Shown here piece after piece: positions 18,450 through 36,065 of a stretch of 64,000 bases of DNA. The position numbers and the translations under genes are program-made. The notes under the pieces were generated by a model. That model was not told the DNA's origin and searched no databases. It saw nothing but the letters and a program-made list of their open reading frames with translations. The stretch spans positions 16,418,001 through 16,482,000 of the forward strand of contig NC_089867.1 in the NCBI RefSeq assembly GCF_036373705.1. Reading direction: 5' to 3'. Positions within the stretch are counted from its first letter, which is position 1. Each line of letters opens with the position of its first letter. Source of the stretch: Amia ocellicauda (Eukaryota > Chordata > Actinopteri > Amiiformes > Amiidae).

Positions 18450-19790
18450 GTACAGTGGCTCTCAAAAGTATTCACCCCACACATTTCATTGTGAAATCTG
18501 AATGGATTTAATCAGGAGTTTTTGCCACTGATCAACACCATCCATATTGTCAAAGTGAAAAATATAATCTGCAAATTGTTCTAAATTAATTACAAATACA
18601 AAACAGAAAATACTTGAATGCCTAAGTATTGAATGGAGTCCACCTCTGTACAATGAAGGTGTGTCACATGATTTCAGGTTAAATACACCTGTCTGGGAGG
18701 TCCCACAGTTGGTTAGTACAATTCCTGAAAAAAACTACATCATGAAGACAAAGGAACATTCAAAGCAAATCCGGAATATGGTTCTTCAAAAGCACCAATC
18801 AGGAATAGGATATAAGAACATTTCCAAGGCATTGAATATCCCCCAGAGCACAGTAAAGTCCTGTATTAAGAAATGGAGAGAATATAGCACAACTGAATCT
18901 GCATAGATCAGGCCATCATCAAAAACTGAGTATCTGGGTGAGAAGGGCACTAGTCAGGGAGGCCACCAAGAGGCCTATGGCAACTCTAAAAGAGTTAGTC
19001 TTCCACAGCTGAGCTGGGAGACACTGTGTAGATAGCCCGGGTGCTTCACAAAAGTGCCCTTTATGGGAGAGTGGCAAAACTAAAGCCATTGTTGAAAAAC
19101 ACATGCCCAAAGGCAAGTGGAGGAAGCTTCTATGGTCTGATGAGACCAAAACAGAAATTTTTGGTCTCAACGCTAACACTGCACACCATCCTGAGAACAC
19201 CATCCCTATCGTGAAGCATGGTGGTGGCAGCATCATGCTATGGGGATGACTCTCTAGGTCAGGCCTGGAAACCTTGTACAGATAGAGGGCAAGATGGATG
19301 CAGCAAAGTACAGATAAATCCTGGAAAAAATCATGCTGAAGTCTGCAAGAGACCTGGGACTTGGGAGAAGATTAATCTTCCAGCAGGGCAATGACCCCAA
19401 ACATACAGCCAAAGCCACACTGCAGTGGCAAAAAAACAAAAAGGTCAATGTCCTGGAGTGGCCCAGTCAAAGCCCGGACCTCAACCCAATTGAGAATATG
19501 TGGAAAAAGTTGAAAATTGCTGTTCACCAAAGGTCCCCATCCAACTTGATGGAGCTTGAGCAATTGTGCAAAGAAGAAGAGTGTCCAGATGTGCAAAGCT
19601 GGTAGAGACTTATCCACATAGACTAATGGCTGTAATTGTTGCCAAAGGTGTCTCTACCAAATATAGGGGATGATCATTTATGCATTTAATTATTTTCTGT
19701 TTTGTATTTGTAATTAATTTAGAACAATTTGCAGATTATATTTTTCAGTTTGACATTGACATTTTATTATGTAAATTTTTATGTAATTAT
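18450..19790 (+). mobile_element. Decayed Tc1/mariner element between FBXO42 and SLC25A34
   Basis: The left terminal repeat starts at about 18451 (TACAGTGGCTCTCAAAAGTA). Internal inverted repeats match: the left arm at about 18545-18612 and the right arm at about 19685-19760 share AACAATTTGCAGATTATA and TTGTAATTAATTTAGAAC in opposite orientation. The outer part of the right end is missing or too diverged to see. The transposase inside is broken. Confidence 0.85.
18661..19605 (+). pseudogene. Broken Tc1 transposase
   Basis: The N-terminal frame at 18661-18906 contains KEHSKQIRNMVLQKHQSGIG and IPQSTVKSCIKKW (helix-turn-helix). Around 19130-19165 another frame gives [12 protein letters not shown] (first catalytic D). 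The frame at 19333-19605 has [15 protein letters not shown] (second D) and [14 protein letters not shown] (final E). Stops and shifts separate them, so no functional protein is possible. Confidence 0.8.
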
Positions 19791-19930
19791 GTAAATCGTT
19801 TTGTTTTTTAATATCAGTTATGACTACTAATACTAATCAAGCCTGACTAAGTGTTTTGATCTATTTTAAAATCTGAGAATATGAATACATACCTACAGCA
19901 CTGCAACCGAACGCACATTCTCTGTGTCTG

Positions 19931-21506
19931 GAGTAGTGGTTTCCAAACCTGGTCCTGGAGGGAGAACCCCCTACCCTGATGGGTTTTGTTCCAACTGTGC
20001 TCTTAATTACTTAATTTAACCTTTAATTTAACTAATAATTTGCGAGCCGTTCATGCAGGTGATCCGCCGGGACGTCCGGGAGACAGGTTTCCATCTCCCG
20101 GGTTCCGGCGGAGAGCAACTGAAAGCCCTGGCCTATATGGACGATGTGGCCGTGGTCTGCACGGACGCGCCGTCCCTGGCCAGGGTTGAGGAACTGCTGG
20201 ACGGCTTCTGCAGGGCGATGGGGGCCGCTGTCAATAGGGCCAAGAGCGAGGTCTACCTCTCCAGAGCATGGCCTGTCGGCCGGGGCCCACCGACCGTGTT
20301 CCCTGTGAAGCCGTCCATCAAGGTTCTGGGGATCACGATCGACGGGACCAACACGGGCACCCGGAGCTGGGAGGAGGCTTTATCTAAAGTCCAAAGAAAG
20401 ATCCACGGCTGGAGCACAAGGACCTTGACGATGGCCGGTAAGGTGCTGGTCGTAGAGGTCATCCTCTTCCCGATACTCCTCTATGTAGGAATGATCTTCC
20501 CCCCAGACAAGGTCGTCGCAAAACTAGTGACCAGAATTATATTTCGGTTTGTCTGGGGGAGCAAAATGGAGAGGCTGAAAAGAGTGCAAATGGTGAAGGG
20601 TACCCTGGATGGAGGCAGGGGGGTCCCGGATGTTGTGCGGCTGATAAAGGCGCAGGGGCTGGCCTACGTGGTCAAGAACATCCAGTTTTATGGCATGGTA
20701 CTTATAAGGGACTATGTCAATCTGGAGGTCCATCAGAGGGGCAAGGAGGAAGCCTTTAAGAACTGGCAGATACAAGATCTGGGGGAGTTCAGGATCCCAT
20801 GATGGGACCCACCTCCGGGGACGGTCATCCCCCCCGCTGGAGCCCGAGTCCAAGATCTTTTAACCCTTTTATGAATGATTGTTTTTTAAAATGACTTTTA
20901 AAAATGAATTTTAACTGTTTTTAAAGATTTAGTTGTTTTTAAAGCACTAGTTGTTTGTTTTTTTTTGGTTAGTTTTGTTCTATTTTTTTTTGTCAAATAC
21001 ATTGACCGTTTGGAATTAATTTTAAATGCATCGGACCGTTTTGGTTTGTTTTTTATTTTATCATTTTAATTGTTTTTTTATTTGTCCGGTGAATTTTCAG
21101 TTATTTTCAATGTATTTGACTCTTTTGTTGGTAACATTTTACTTTAATCACGTTTGTTTTGTTTAAGCACATGTTTATTGAAGTTCAGTATTTATTTTAC
21201 GTTAATCACTAAGATTTTAAGAATTGATTAAAAAAAATAATAATCATGAGTATTACAATTTGAATGAATGTTTTTATTTTTGAAATGTAAAATACTTTTA
21301 CCAATAAAATAGTAATAATTTGCTTCCATTTGACTTCTTAAATTGTGTAACTGATAAAAGTTAGCTCCTTAATAAGTTCCTTATACAAGTTTATACTGAA
21401 AAGCCCTACTGTTTAAAATAAATAATAACAATAATTAAGGTTCAATTAAGTAATTTAGAGCTTGGTTGGAACAAAAAACAGCAGGGTAGAGGAACCACTG
21501 GTCTAT
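19931..21506. repeat. Inverted repeat pair bracketing a LINE fragment
   Basis: The left arm (about 19931-20042) carries GTGGTTTCCAAACCTGGTCC, TTTTGTTCCAACTGTGCTC and TTACTTAATTTAACC. The right arm (about 21431-21506) carries the reverse complement of the same boxes (TTCAATTAAGTAATTTAGAG, CTTGGTTGGAACAAAAAACA, GGAACCACTGG). Between them are a LINE reverse-transcriptase fragment and about 0.55 kb of AT-rich sequence. I do not know the family; it could be one fold-back element invaded by a LINE, or two copies of one SINE/MITE in opposite orientation. Confidence 0.6.
20053..20802 (+). pseudogene. LINE reverse-transcriptase fragment with a long open frame
   Basis: An uninterrupted 249-codon frame contains LKALAYMDDVAVVC, where YMDD is the RT catalytic box, then KVLGITI and the downstream segment WSTRTLTMAGKVLVVEVILF with a later GGRGVPDVVRLIKAQGLAYV block. 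This order is typical of L1/Tx1-like non-LTR elements. The endonuclease and N-terminal RT blocks are missing, so the copy is truncated and not autonomous. Its GC-rich, stop-free state suggests it is younger than the Tc1 elements nearby. Confidence 0.75.
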
Positions 21507-26089
<4,583 letters not shown>

Positions 26090-26940
26090 GCACTTGATAC
26101 AGACTGGAGATGGTGTTGGGGGGAGGAGCCACATAGTGCAAATGCCCAGGGATTGGCCTAGAGACTCAAGGGTGGGGGGTGTTGAAACAAATAGGTGGGG
26201 TTTGATGTTCATGTAATTGGGAGTATGGGGTTTTACAGCAATGGAAAGGGTGTGATTAATCTCTGTAGAGGGATTGGTCGAGGGGAGGGGCAATGTTTAT
26301 GAGTGGCATGGTTTGTGATAGTGGTAAGGGAGTTGGAGATGGAACAGAGGAGAGTGTGTGGTTAACCATTGCCAGGGAAGGGGCGTGGTTTACACAGGCG
26401 TGGTTTACCAGAGCGGTCATCGGGGCTCAGAGACACTGTACGAGTGGAGGATGCTCAGGGTTGGCAATCATTACTGTTGTTCTTCCTTAACAATATAGAG
26501 CAGGGGTCAGAGGTCACACCTTAATTCTTCCCTTGATATTGACTGGGAAGAAGATATAGTGTAGAGCAGTGCATCAGACTGTAGTGTAGTGCACTGAACA
26601 CAACACAACACACCACCACCAGCTGAATAATACTTATAATTCATAATAATAATAACCAGGGATCAGAAAGAAGCTTTTCCTAGTCTTTACAGAGCGGTGC
26701 TGTAAAGGGTGACCTATGACCCTATAACCTATGACACACAAACACAAACAGATATACAGACAGACACACTAGTGGACTGCGGCGGGGGGGGGGGGGGGTT
26801 TAAGACTCTGCAAAATACTGAGTTAACACTGGGCTTTAATAAGCTTTTTTGGTTTATTACATTTATGTTGGAAAATAATGATAACTATATTTATATATGT
26901 GTATATGTCATTTTTTTATAAATAAAAAAGAGTAACTAGA
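26090..26940 (+). terminator. SLC25A34: SLC25A34 3' UTR and poly(A) signal
   Basis: Noncoding sequence after the stop codon, with AATAAA at 26921-26926 as the first good poly(A) signal. It includes a G run at about 26782-26797. Confidence 0.55.
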
Positions 26941-27185
26941 ATGTAAAGTACCTGAAGATATATTATCTGCAGTACTATTTTCATGCTATATTACTGGATA
27001 TGTATAATTGTATGGTAGTAAGCAGGTTAATATCAGTGATAATTTGTAATCGAAGTACAGTAGTAGTCTAATTTAGGTTAGGAGTGGTGTGCATCAGGAA
27101 TAGTGTGTAAAAGTATATCGGTTAGTATCTGTAGTATAATAGCAGATATGTTAATGAGAGTATGAAGTAGTATTATTATTGTTAT
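26930..27185 (+). repeat. Fold-back repeat family copy (downstream of SLC25A34)
   Basis: Shares GTAACTAGAATGTAAAGTA, TATGGTAGTAAGCAGGTTAA, TATCAGTGATAATTTGTAAT and TAATTTAGGTTAGGAGTGGT in order with the left arm at 36797-37040. It ends in an ATT run. Confidence 0.7.
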
Positions 27186-28650
27186 TATTATATCAAATCT
27201 AAGTTCTGGGATTCTCAGATAAAACAACACACTGTGAAAAACAAACGACTGTCATTAGAACAACAAATTTCACACAGGACCATGGGCAAAACGGGACACT
27301 TTTGTCCCCTGCAAGAGTAAAGGTTAGTGTGGTGTACTGTGGTAAAAACACAGTAAAGTGTAGTGTTCTGTGGCATGTTAAAACATGGCAAAATCATGGT
27401 AATAATATGGTGGTGAAGTACAGTCTACCACATCTTCAAATATAATAAGGTGTAATGCTGTGTAGCATGGTAAAATATGGTAAAGTATACTATACACATG
27501 AACACACTGACCATATGGGTCAAAGACTGCACTCTTGTCCCCTTGGACCCTTATAACACTTTAATGAATAACAGACTGATATCTAGTATCTCACATGTAA
27601 TACATTGTAGCCTACATTGTGTTTATTATTATTATTATTATGATGATGATGATTATTATTATTATTAACTAAAAAGTTTACGGAATATAGGATGAGGTCA
27701 ATTACAGGGAATGGACAAAGGTAGGTTTCTAACTAAGTTTCGTATGGCAAAAGCTGTAATATTTCTAGTAAATAAATACATGCATTAATAAATACATAAA
27801 TAATAAAGATCTTGAAAGAGAACAAGAGTCTGCATGTTCCCACAACAGTGTCTTTAAAAAAAAACTGGTTCATGTCACACTGAATCATACTGAATTACAG
27901 ACAAACTGACACTGACACAGAGATAGACAAGGAAATAACCAGCCGCTCTTCGACGTGGTAGTGCATCCCTTCGTCCACACGGGGGCGATGATACTACACT
28001 AGCATCATGTACATAGCAGAAGAAAAGATGCAGAACTCATAAACTCTACGTATTAATGAGACGGAGAGAGAGCGCCACATGTTTAGCCATTGCTGTGTAT
28101 GTGCCTATAAGCCAATACTATATTCCACGTCTCTGTCCCTGGTTGTTAAAGGGATACAAATCAGCTGGCACGGTTCAAAGCTCGCACAGTACTGCCATCG
28201 CTGACACGCCCCTCCGCCCCCACACCCCCGGCTCTCTCCGCGCAATGCACGCTTTCCTCGGTCCCTCGACCCTGTCTCAGACCAGCAGCTGGGCAGGGAC
28301 GACCAGCGATGCATGAATCCAGCACGAAAGACCACAACTGTCCCCACATGCACGCTGTCTGTCCATATATGTCCAACTGCCCCCCCCCCCCAACCGCGCC
28401 TGTCTCTCGCACAGTCTCTCTCCCGACCTTTGGACCTCCAGCAGACAGGGAGAGGCAGAGAGAGACGCACACAGAGACCAGGGCCGGCTTTGCACTTAAA
28501 ACAGCGTATACCTGTGTGACACCAATTGGGTGGTTGTTGTAAAGTTGTCTGCAGTTTATGCTCTCACTCTGATATCTGTTTAGTTGTATATATCTTGGGG
28601 GGGGGGACGACGCTGAAACGCCTGTGTTTTGCTCATCCCCAAACCCCGGC
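27186..28650. other. Intergenic SLC25A34-TMEM82
   Basis: AT-rich sequence with a TTA/TGA microsatellite at about 27619-27667. From about 28180 the composition becomes more GC-rich with a C run (28380-28390). This is the probable TMEM82 promoter region, but no TATA box or start signal is clear. Confidence 0.4.
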
Positions 28651-31193
<2,543 letters not shown>

Positions 31194-31285
31194 CCCCGCC
31201 CCCTCACACACTGTGATGTCACACCGGAGAGGAGACTGTGTAACCCTGCTGGCTCCCACACTGACCATATAGACACCCAATCTTT

Positions 31286-31322
<37 letters not shown>

Positions 31323-32290
31323 AGACACTCACTGACACTAGGACATGGCCGAATCGGTTGGCGAGAGGAGTTGGGCTGCATGGCTGGAGACTCGGCCTGC
31401 TTTTTTCTAATGGGTGACACTTGATTCTGTGTTAAGATCTTCCAGCTCCTGTCACTCCAACTGTAACCTCAACACAGAGAGAGAGAGAGGGGGGGGGGCA
31501 GAGCGATAGATAGAGTGAAAGTGTAAAGGGGAGAGAAAGTGAAGGAGGGAGAAGACAGGACTCCACTCCAGAATGATGACAGTTCACAGGGCTGTATGGT
31601 TTTGCAGTCCCGGTCTTGGCCAGCCGGGGGCTCCAGATCCCCATGTCCTCGGGGAAGCACTGTGTGGCTCTAGGGACTTGGCTGGATCTCAGGGGCTGGT
31701 CTTGGTTGCTTTTGTTTTGTGGTTGTTTTTTTTTATTATATGAGTATTATTTTCTCCCACTGTGTTGTGTATTATTGTGTCAGTGTTTGTGTGTGTGTCG
31801 GTACTTTGTGTCAGTGTGTCTGCATTGCCTCAGGCCTGTAACACTGTGTCTTTACAGTCAGTGTCAGTGTGCGCACAGTGTGTACATATATTCTGGCAGT
31901 GTGTCTATACAGCACATAGATGTCTCTATAGTGTGTCTGTAAGATGTTAGTGTGTCCATACAGTGCATCAATGTGTCTGAACACAGCACGTGTACGTACA
32001 ATGTGTCAATATGTCTGTAAAGTGTGTCTGTCAAGTGTGTTAGAACTACTACGTGCTGTTGCTTCTCCTGCTATTGCGATGGAGTGCAGTGTGTCAGTGT
32101 GGCACTCCGCTTGTACAGATTTGGAGACTGAAAGAGAAAGAGAGTGTAGAGGAATGAGGAAGAGGGGGAGGGAACCAGGGGATGATCGAGAAAGAGAACC
32201 CAACAAAACAACAACACTAACAAAACTGACACGCAACAGACAGCTGCAAACATACAGGACGTATTCACACACTGCAAATAAAAAACAAAC
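31194..32290 (+). terminator. TMEM82: TMEM82 3' UTR and candidate poly(A) signal
   Basis: Noncoding sequence with a (CA)n run at 31287-31320. AATAAA at 32277-32282 is the first clear poly(A) signal after the stop, implying a 3' UTR of about 1.1 kb. Confidence 0.45.
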
Positions 32291-32604
32291 GCACTGGACT
32301 GTCATATAGGAGTTTGCATGTACAGTTTTGCCTCTGCATCTCCTACTTGCTCCCTCTCTCTTCATCTCCCTTTCCATCTCTCCCTCTTTCCATCCCTCAC
32401 ACGGCTCCTGGCAGTGTGGCCCCTCCTCTTAGCTCTATGATTGAGAGACGAGGTGACCTTCTGACCCCCTGGCTGGGGAGAGGGTGATGTCATCATGGGC
32501 AAGCTCCATCTCGCTACGGCACATTCCAACACAGCGCTGAGAACACACCCCCCCCATTGCAGTGTGTGTGTGTGTGATGTCTCTGTCTAGACTGGAGTAT
32601 ATGA

Positions 32605-32778
32605 ACTACACACTGCACACCTGTAGTATACAGACTACACACTGCACACCTGGAATATAAAGACTACACACTGCACACCTGGAACATACAGACTACACAC
32701 TGCACACCTGGAGTATAAAGACTACACACTGCACACCTGGAACATACAGACTACACACTGCACACCTGGAGTATACAG
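32605..32778 (+). repeat. 29-bp minisatellite downstream of TMEM82
   Basis: Six units start at 32605, 32634, 32663, 32692, 32721 and 32750, an exact 29-base period. Consensus ACTACACACTGCACACCTGG plus a variable A(G/A/C)TATA-A-G end. Unit ends alternate between GGAACATACAG and GGAGTATAAAG in the middle copies, which suggests duplication of a pair of units. Each unit carries CACCTG, an E-box. Confidence 0.9.
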
Positions 32779-32821
32779 ATGTACACATTGTGTGTGTGTG
32801 CAGGTGAAGTCTCTCATTTTT

Positions 32822-32990
32822 AGATTAGATTAGATCAACTTTATTATCCCAGAGGGGAAAGTGTTTCTGCAGAAAGTGTGCCTACATAAAAACACATACT
32901 GACATAGTACACAAGACAAATAGAAGTATTACAATACATACAAAAATATAAAGTGACATGTCAGTCTCATTTTAGTCATGTAAACAATAG
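32822..32990 (+). repeat. LINE-type tail fragment
   Basis: Begins TAGATTAGATCAACTTTATT and ATCCCAGAGGGGAAAGTGT, resembling the ACTTTATTGATCCC..GGGAAAT tails of fish LINEs. No coding part is present. Confidence 0.4.
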
Positions 32991-33649
32991 CAAAATAATA
33001 TAGTTAAAACAGTTGTCAGTGTGTGTGTGTGTAGCTGAAGTTGTCTCTTTGCTGTAAGTGTGCCGTGCCAGGAGAGAGTTTGTCACTACCCCACTCAGCT
33101 CTATAATCTATAATTCACAGTGCACCTCTCCTGCTATTGTCAAGGGCCATGAAATAACAATACCACAAGCACCACTACTACTAATAATAATGCTGTTGAG
33201 CTTTTTCCACATTAACTGAGACACAACAGAGACCAGAGAGAGCTGACAGCAGGGCTGCCCAGGGGGGTGGGGGAGGGGAGAGAGAGGGGAGGCTGCAAAG
33301 TGAGAGAAAGAGAAGGAGGGAATAGGTGAGGGGGGGCTGGGCTTGGGGAGTTTGGGAAAGAGAGAGAGGGAAGAAGCCAGAGAGGGAGGGAGAGAGAGGT
33401 GGGGGCAGGTATTGGAGTCACATCCTGTTGCATTGCTCAGAGAGAGGGAGGAGATGGGGGGCAGGGGCTGTCTGGACATGTGAGAGTGAGTGTGGGTGTG
33501 TGTGTGTTTGTGAGTGAGTGAGTAAGTGTGTGTCAGTGTGAGAGAGTGAGTGTGTGTGTGTTGTGTGAGAGGGAGTGAGTGTGTGTGTCAGTCTTTTGCA
33601 GCACACAGCCTGAGCCACTAACTGTTCACCTTTTACGGTTGAGAAAAAG

Positions 33650-33919
33650 CTGGTGTCACTGGGGGGGAGGGAGAGAGAGAAAGGGAGGAGGAGAAGAGGG
33701 GAGATGGGGGAGGGTGGGAGGGACAGAGTGAAGTGTTGCAGGAAAAGGAGTGGCCTTTCCAGCGAGCTGATAGTGTTCTCGGTCTCGGCAGCGGCTCTCT
33801 GGGACAGAGGAACACTGAGGAACAGCTGCTGCACAGACACCACAGACTCCAGGGGACCGAGAGAGAGAGAGAGACAGAGAGAGAGCGGCAGAGCAGCGAT
33901 TCTCACACCTTGTCCTCAG
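33650..33919 (+). other. FBLIM1: Candidate noncoding first exon of FBLIM1
   Basis: The coding sequence of FBLIM1 begins 3 bases into an exon (acceptor at 36063), so a noncoding 5' exon must lie upstream. A purine-rich stretch ending at a good donor (TTGTCCTCAG|GTGAGC, exon end 33919) is the best candidate I see. It is not proven. Confidence 0.35.
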
Positions 33920-34217
33920 GTGAGCTCTGCCGAGTCCCGGTGGAAGCAATTTGTCCAGGAGAAGATTTTAAAGAGCAGAGCATCTGATACCAAACAAAAG
34001 ACATAAACCCCACACAACACACACACACAGACCATTGCTCTTAGTTATAGCTCTTCTTCCACCTCTATGAAGCTCCAGGGCTGGTCCAGGGCACTGTGGG
34101 GCAGTGCTGAGGCGAGCCTCTGTACAGAGAGATGACCAGGCAGCTTCACAGCACGAGCGGCATGAGTTATACAGACAGCAGAGTACAGAGCAGGGCAGCT
34201 GTGTAGTGAAAGGTGGG

Positions 34218-34274
34218 CAGGATTCTGTGTGTGTGTTGTGCAGTATATACAGTCTGTGTGAGTTGTACAGTGTA

Positions 34275-34306
<32 letters not shown>

Positions 34307-34915
34307 TGTACAGTGTATGCAGTCTGTGTGTGTGTGTTTGTGAGGTATACAGTGTGTGTATGTGTGTTGTACAGTGTATACAATGTGTGTGTTGTGCATT
34401 GTATACTGTCTGTGTGAGTTGTACAGTGTATACAGTGTGTGTGTGTTGTACAGTGTATGCAGGGTGTTTGTGAGGTATACAGTGTGTGCGTGTTATACAG
34501 TGTATACAGTGTGTGTGTGTTGTACAGTGTATGCAGTGTGTGTGTGTGTTGTACAGTGTATGCAGTGTGTGTGCGTTGTACAGTGTATACAGTCTGTGTG
34601 TGTGTGTGTTTGTGAGGTATAGTGTGTGTGTGTGCGTTGTACAGTGTATACAGTGTGTGTGTTTGTGAGGTATACAGTGTGTGTGTGTGTGTGTTGTACA
34701 GTGTATGCAGTGCGTGTTTGTGAGGTATAGTGTGTGTGTGTGCGTTGTACAGTGTATGCAGTGCGTGTTTGTGAGGTATAGTGTGTGTGTGCGTTGTACA
34801 GTGTATATGGTGTGTGTGTTGTACAGTGTATACAGTGTGTGTGTTTGTGAGGTATACAGTGTGTGTGTGTTGTACAGTGTGTACAGTGTGTGTGTGTTAG
34901 AGAGAGAGAGAGTGA
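34218..34915 (+). repeat. Complex GT-rich minisatellite
   Basis: About 700 bases made of GTGTGT runs of varying length separated by TTGTACAGTGTATACAGT or TTTGTGAGGTATACAGT boxes. There are more than 20 boxes, with a higher-order pattern. It lies in the presumed first intron of FBLIM1. Confidence 0.9.
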
Positions 34916-36065
34916 GTGACTGTGTGTGAGTGTCAGTGTGTGAGTGTCGGAGTGTCTCAGGACGTGAACTGGCATCTGGCTCTCTGCCTGTTCACTGTCT
35001 GCAGCCCAGGGTCAGACTGTCAGACACAACTATATCTGCTGCACACTGCTGCACGGTACAGGCCTGTTCCTGGAGAGCTGCAGTACAAGAGCTGTACCAC
35101 ATTGTATGACACTGTACCACACTGAATGACACTATATTACACTGTACTGCACTGTATGACACTGTACCACTGTACTGTGAGTGTGTGTGTGTGAGTGTGA
35201 GAGTTTGGCTTATCTACAGACACACAGTGAGTTTGCAGGGAGTTGCTGCTCAGTATTGACTGACTGGGAGTTCCCCATTGCAGCGGAACTCCTATCAGTG
35301 TGTATACGTACACACACATATATATTTTACAACTGTAAAACAATGCACTTTTTTCTGGTGTCTTTTTTCACAGATTTAACTTAAATCTTGTCTGTTTTTC
35401 CAGATTTAGTAAATATTTAAGCCATTTTTCTACATTTATAAACATTTCAAATTTTAAAATAAATACTTAAAGAAATCTCCGTTTATATAAATATTTGCTG
35501 TTTGAAGTTGACGTACACCAGACTCATTTGCATAACCCCCTAGATTAAACTTTTAGATTTAACATTCAGATTTAGATTTTACATTTAGATTTAATTGAAA
35601 CATTTATTAAAAAGTTAAATATGTATGTTTGTGGGTCACAGGATTTAAGTTGAATATTTATTTCAAAGTTACATGTTTAATTTAATTAAGCCCAGATTTA
35701 GGATTTATTTAAATATTTAGTCAAACAGCAAATATTTATTTTTCAACATGCAGATTGAAATTTAAACACTCATGTACACACACACACTGATATTGTATCA
35801 TTCAGCTCTGACATCATTGTGTGAATGTGTGTGAATGTGTATGTGTGAGTATGGAGTGTATTTTGTGAAATATGGGTGAGAACACGCCAAAACACACAGA
35901 GCAGTGTACTGTAACAGGGGTGTGTCATGTTGGTTGTCTGCAGGCAGGGCTGAGCTATTGTGTTGTAGTTGTTGTTGTTGTTATTGTGTGTGCGATACTT
36001 TCAGTACTGTGTGTTCGTGGTGTTGATAATGAGGTTTTAATTGTGTGTCCGTGTGTGTTGCAGTA
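34916..36065 (+). other. FBLIM1: Presumed FBLIM1 intron 1, 3' part
   Basis: Contains an ACTGTAC-rich low-complexity patch (about 35085-35180) and an AT-rich segment with repeated AGATTTA/ATTTAGATTT words (about 35360-35760). It ends at the acceptor GTTGCAG (36063). No coding signal. Confidence 0.5.

Noticed and set aside
32605-32778. CRISPR-like regular repeat
   Set aside because: The period is 29 bases with no unique spacers between repeats, in a vertebrate context; it is a minisatellite.
34213-34975. Cys/Val-rich and His/Thr-rich open frames
   Set aside because: They are translations of the GT/AC minisatellite.
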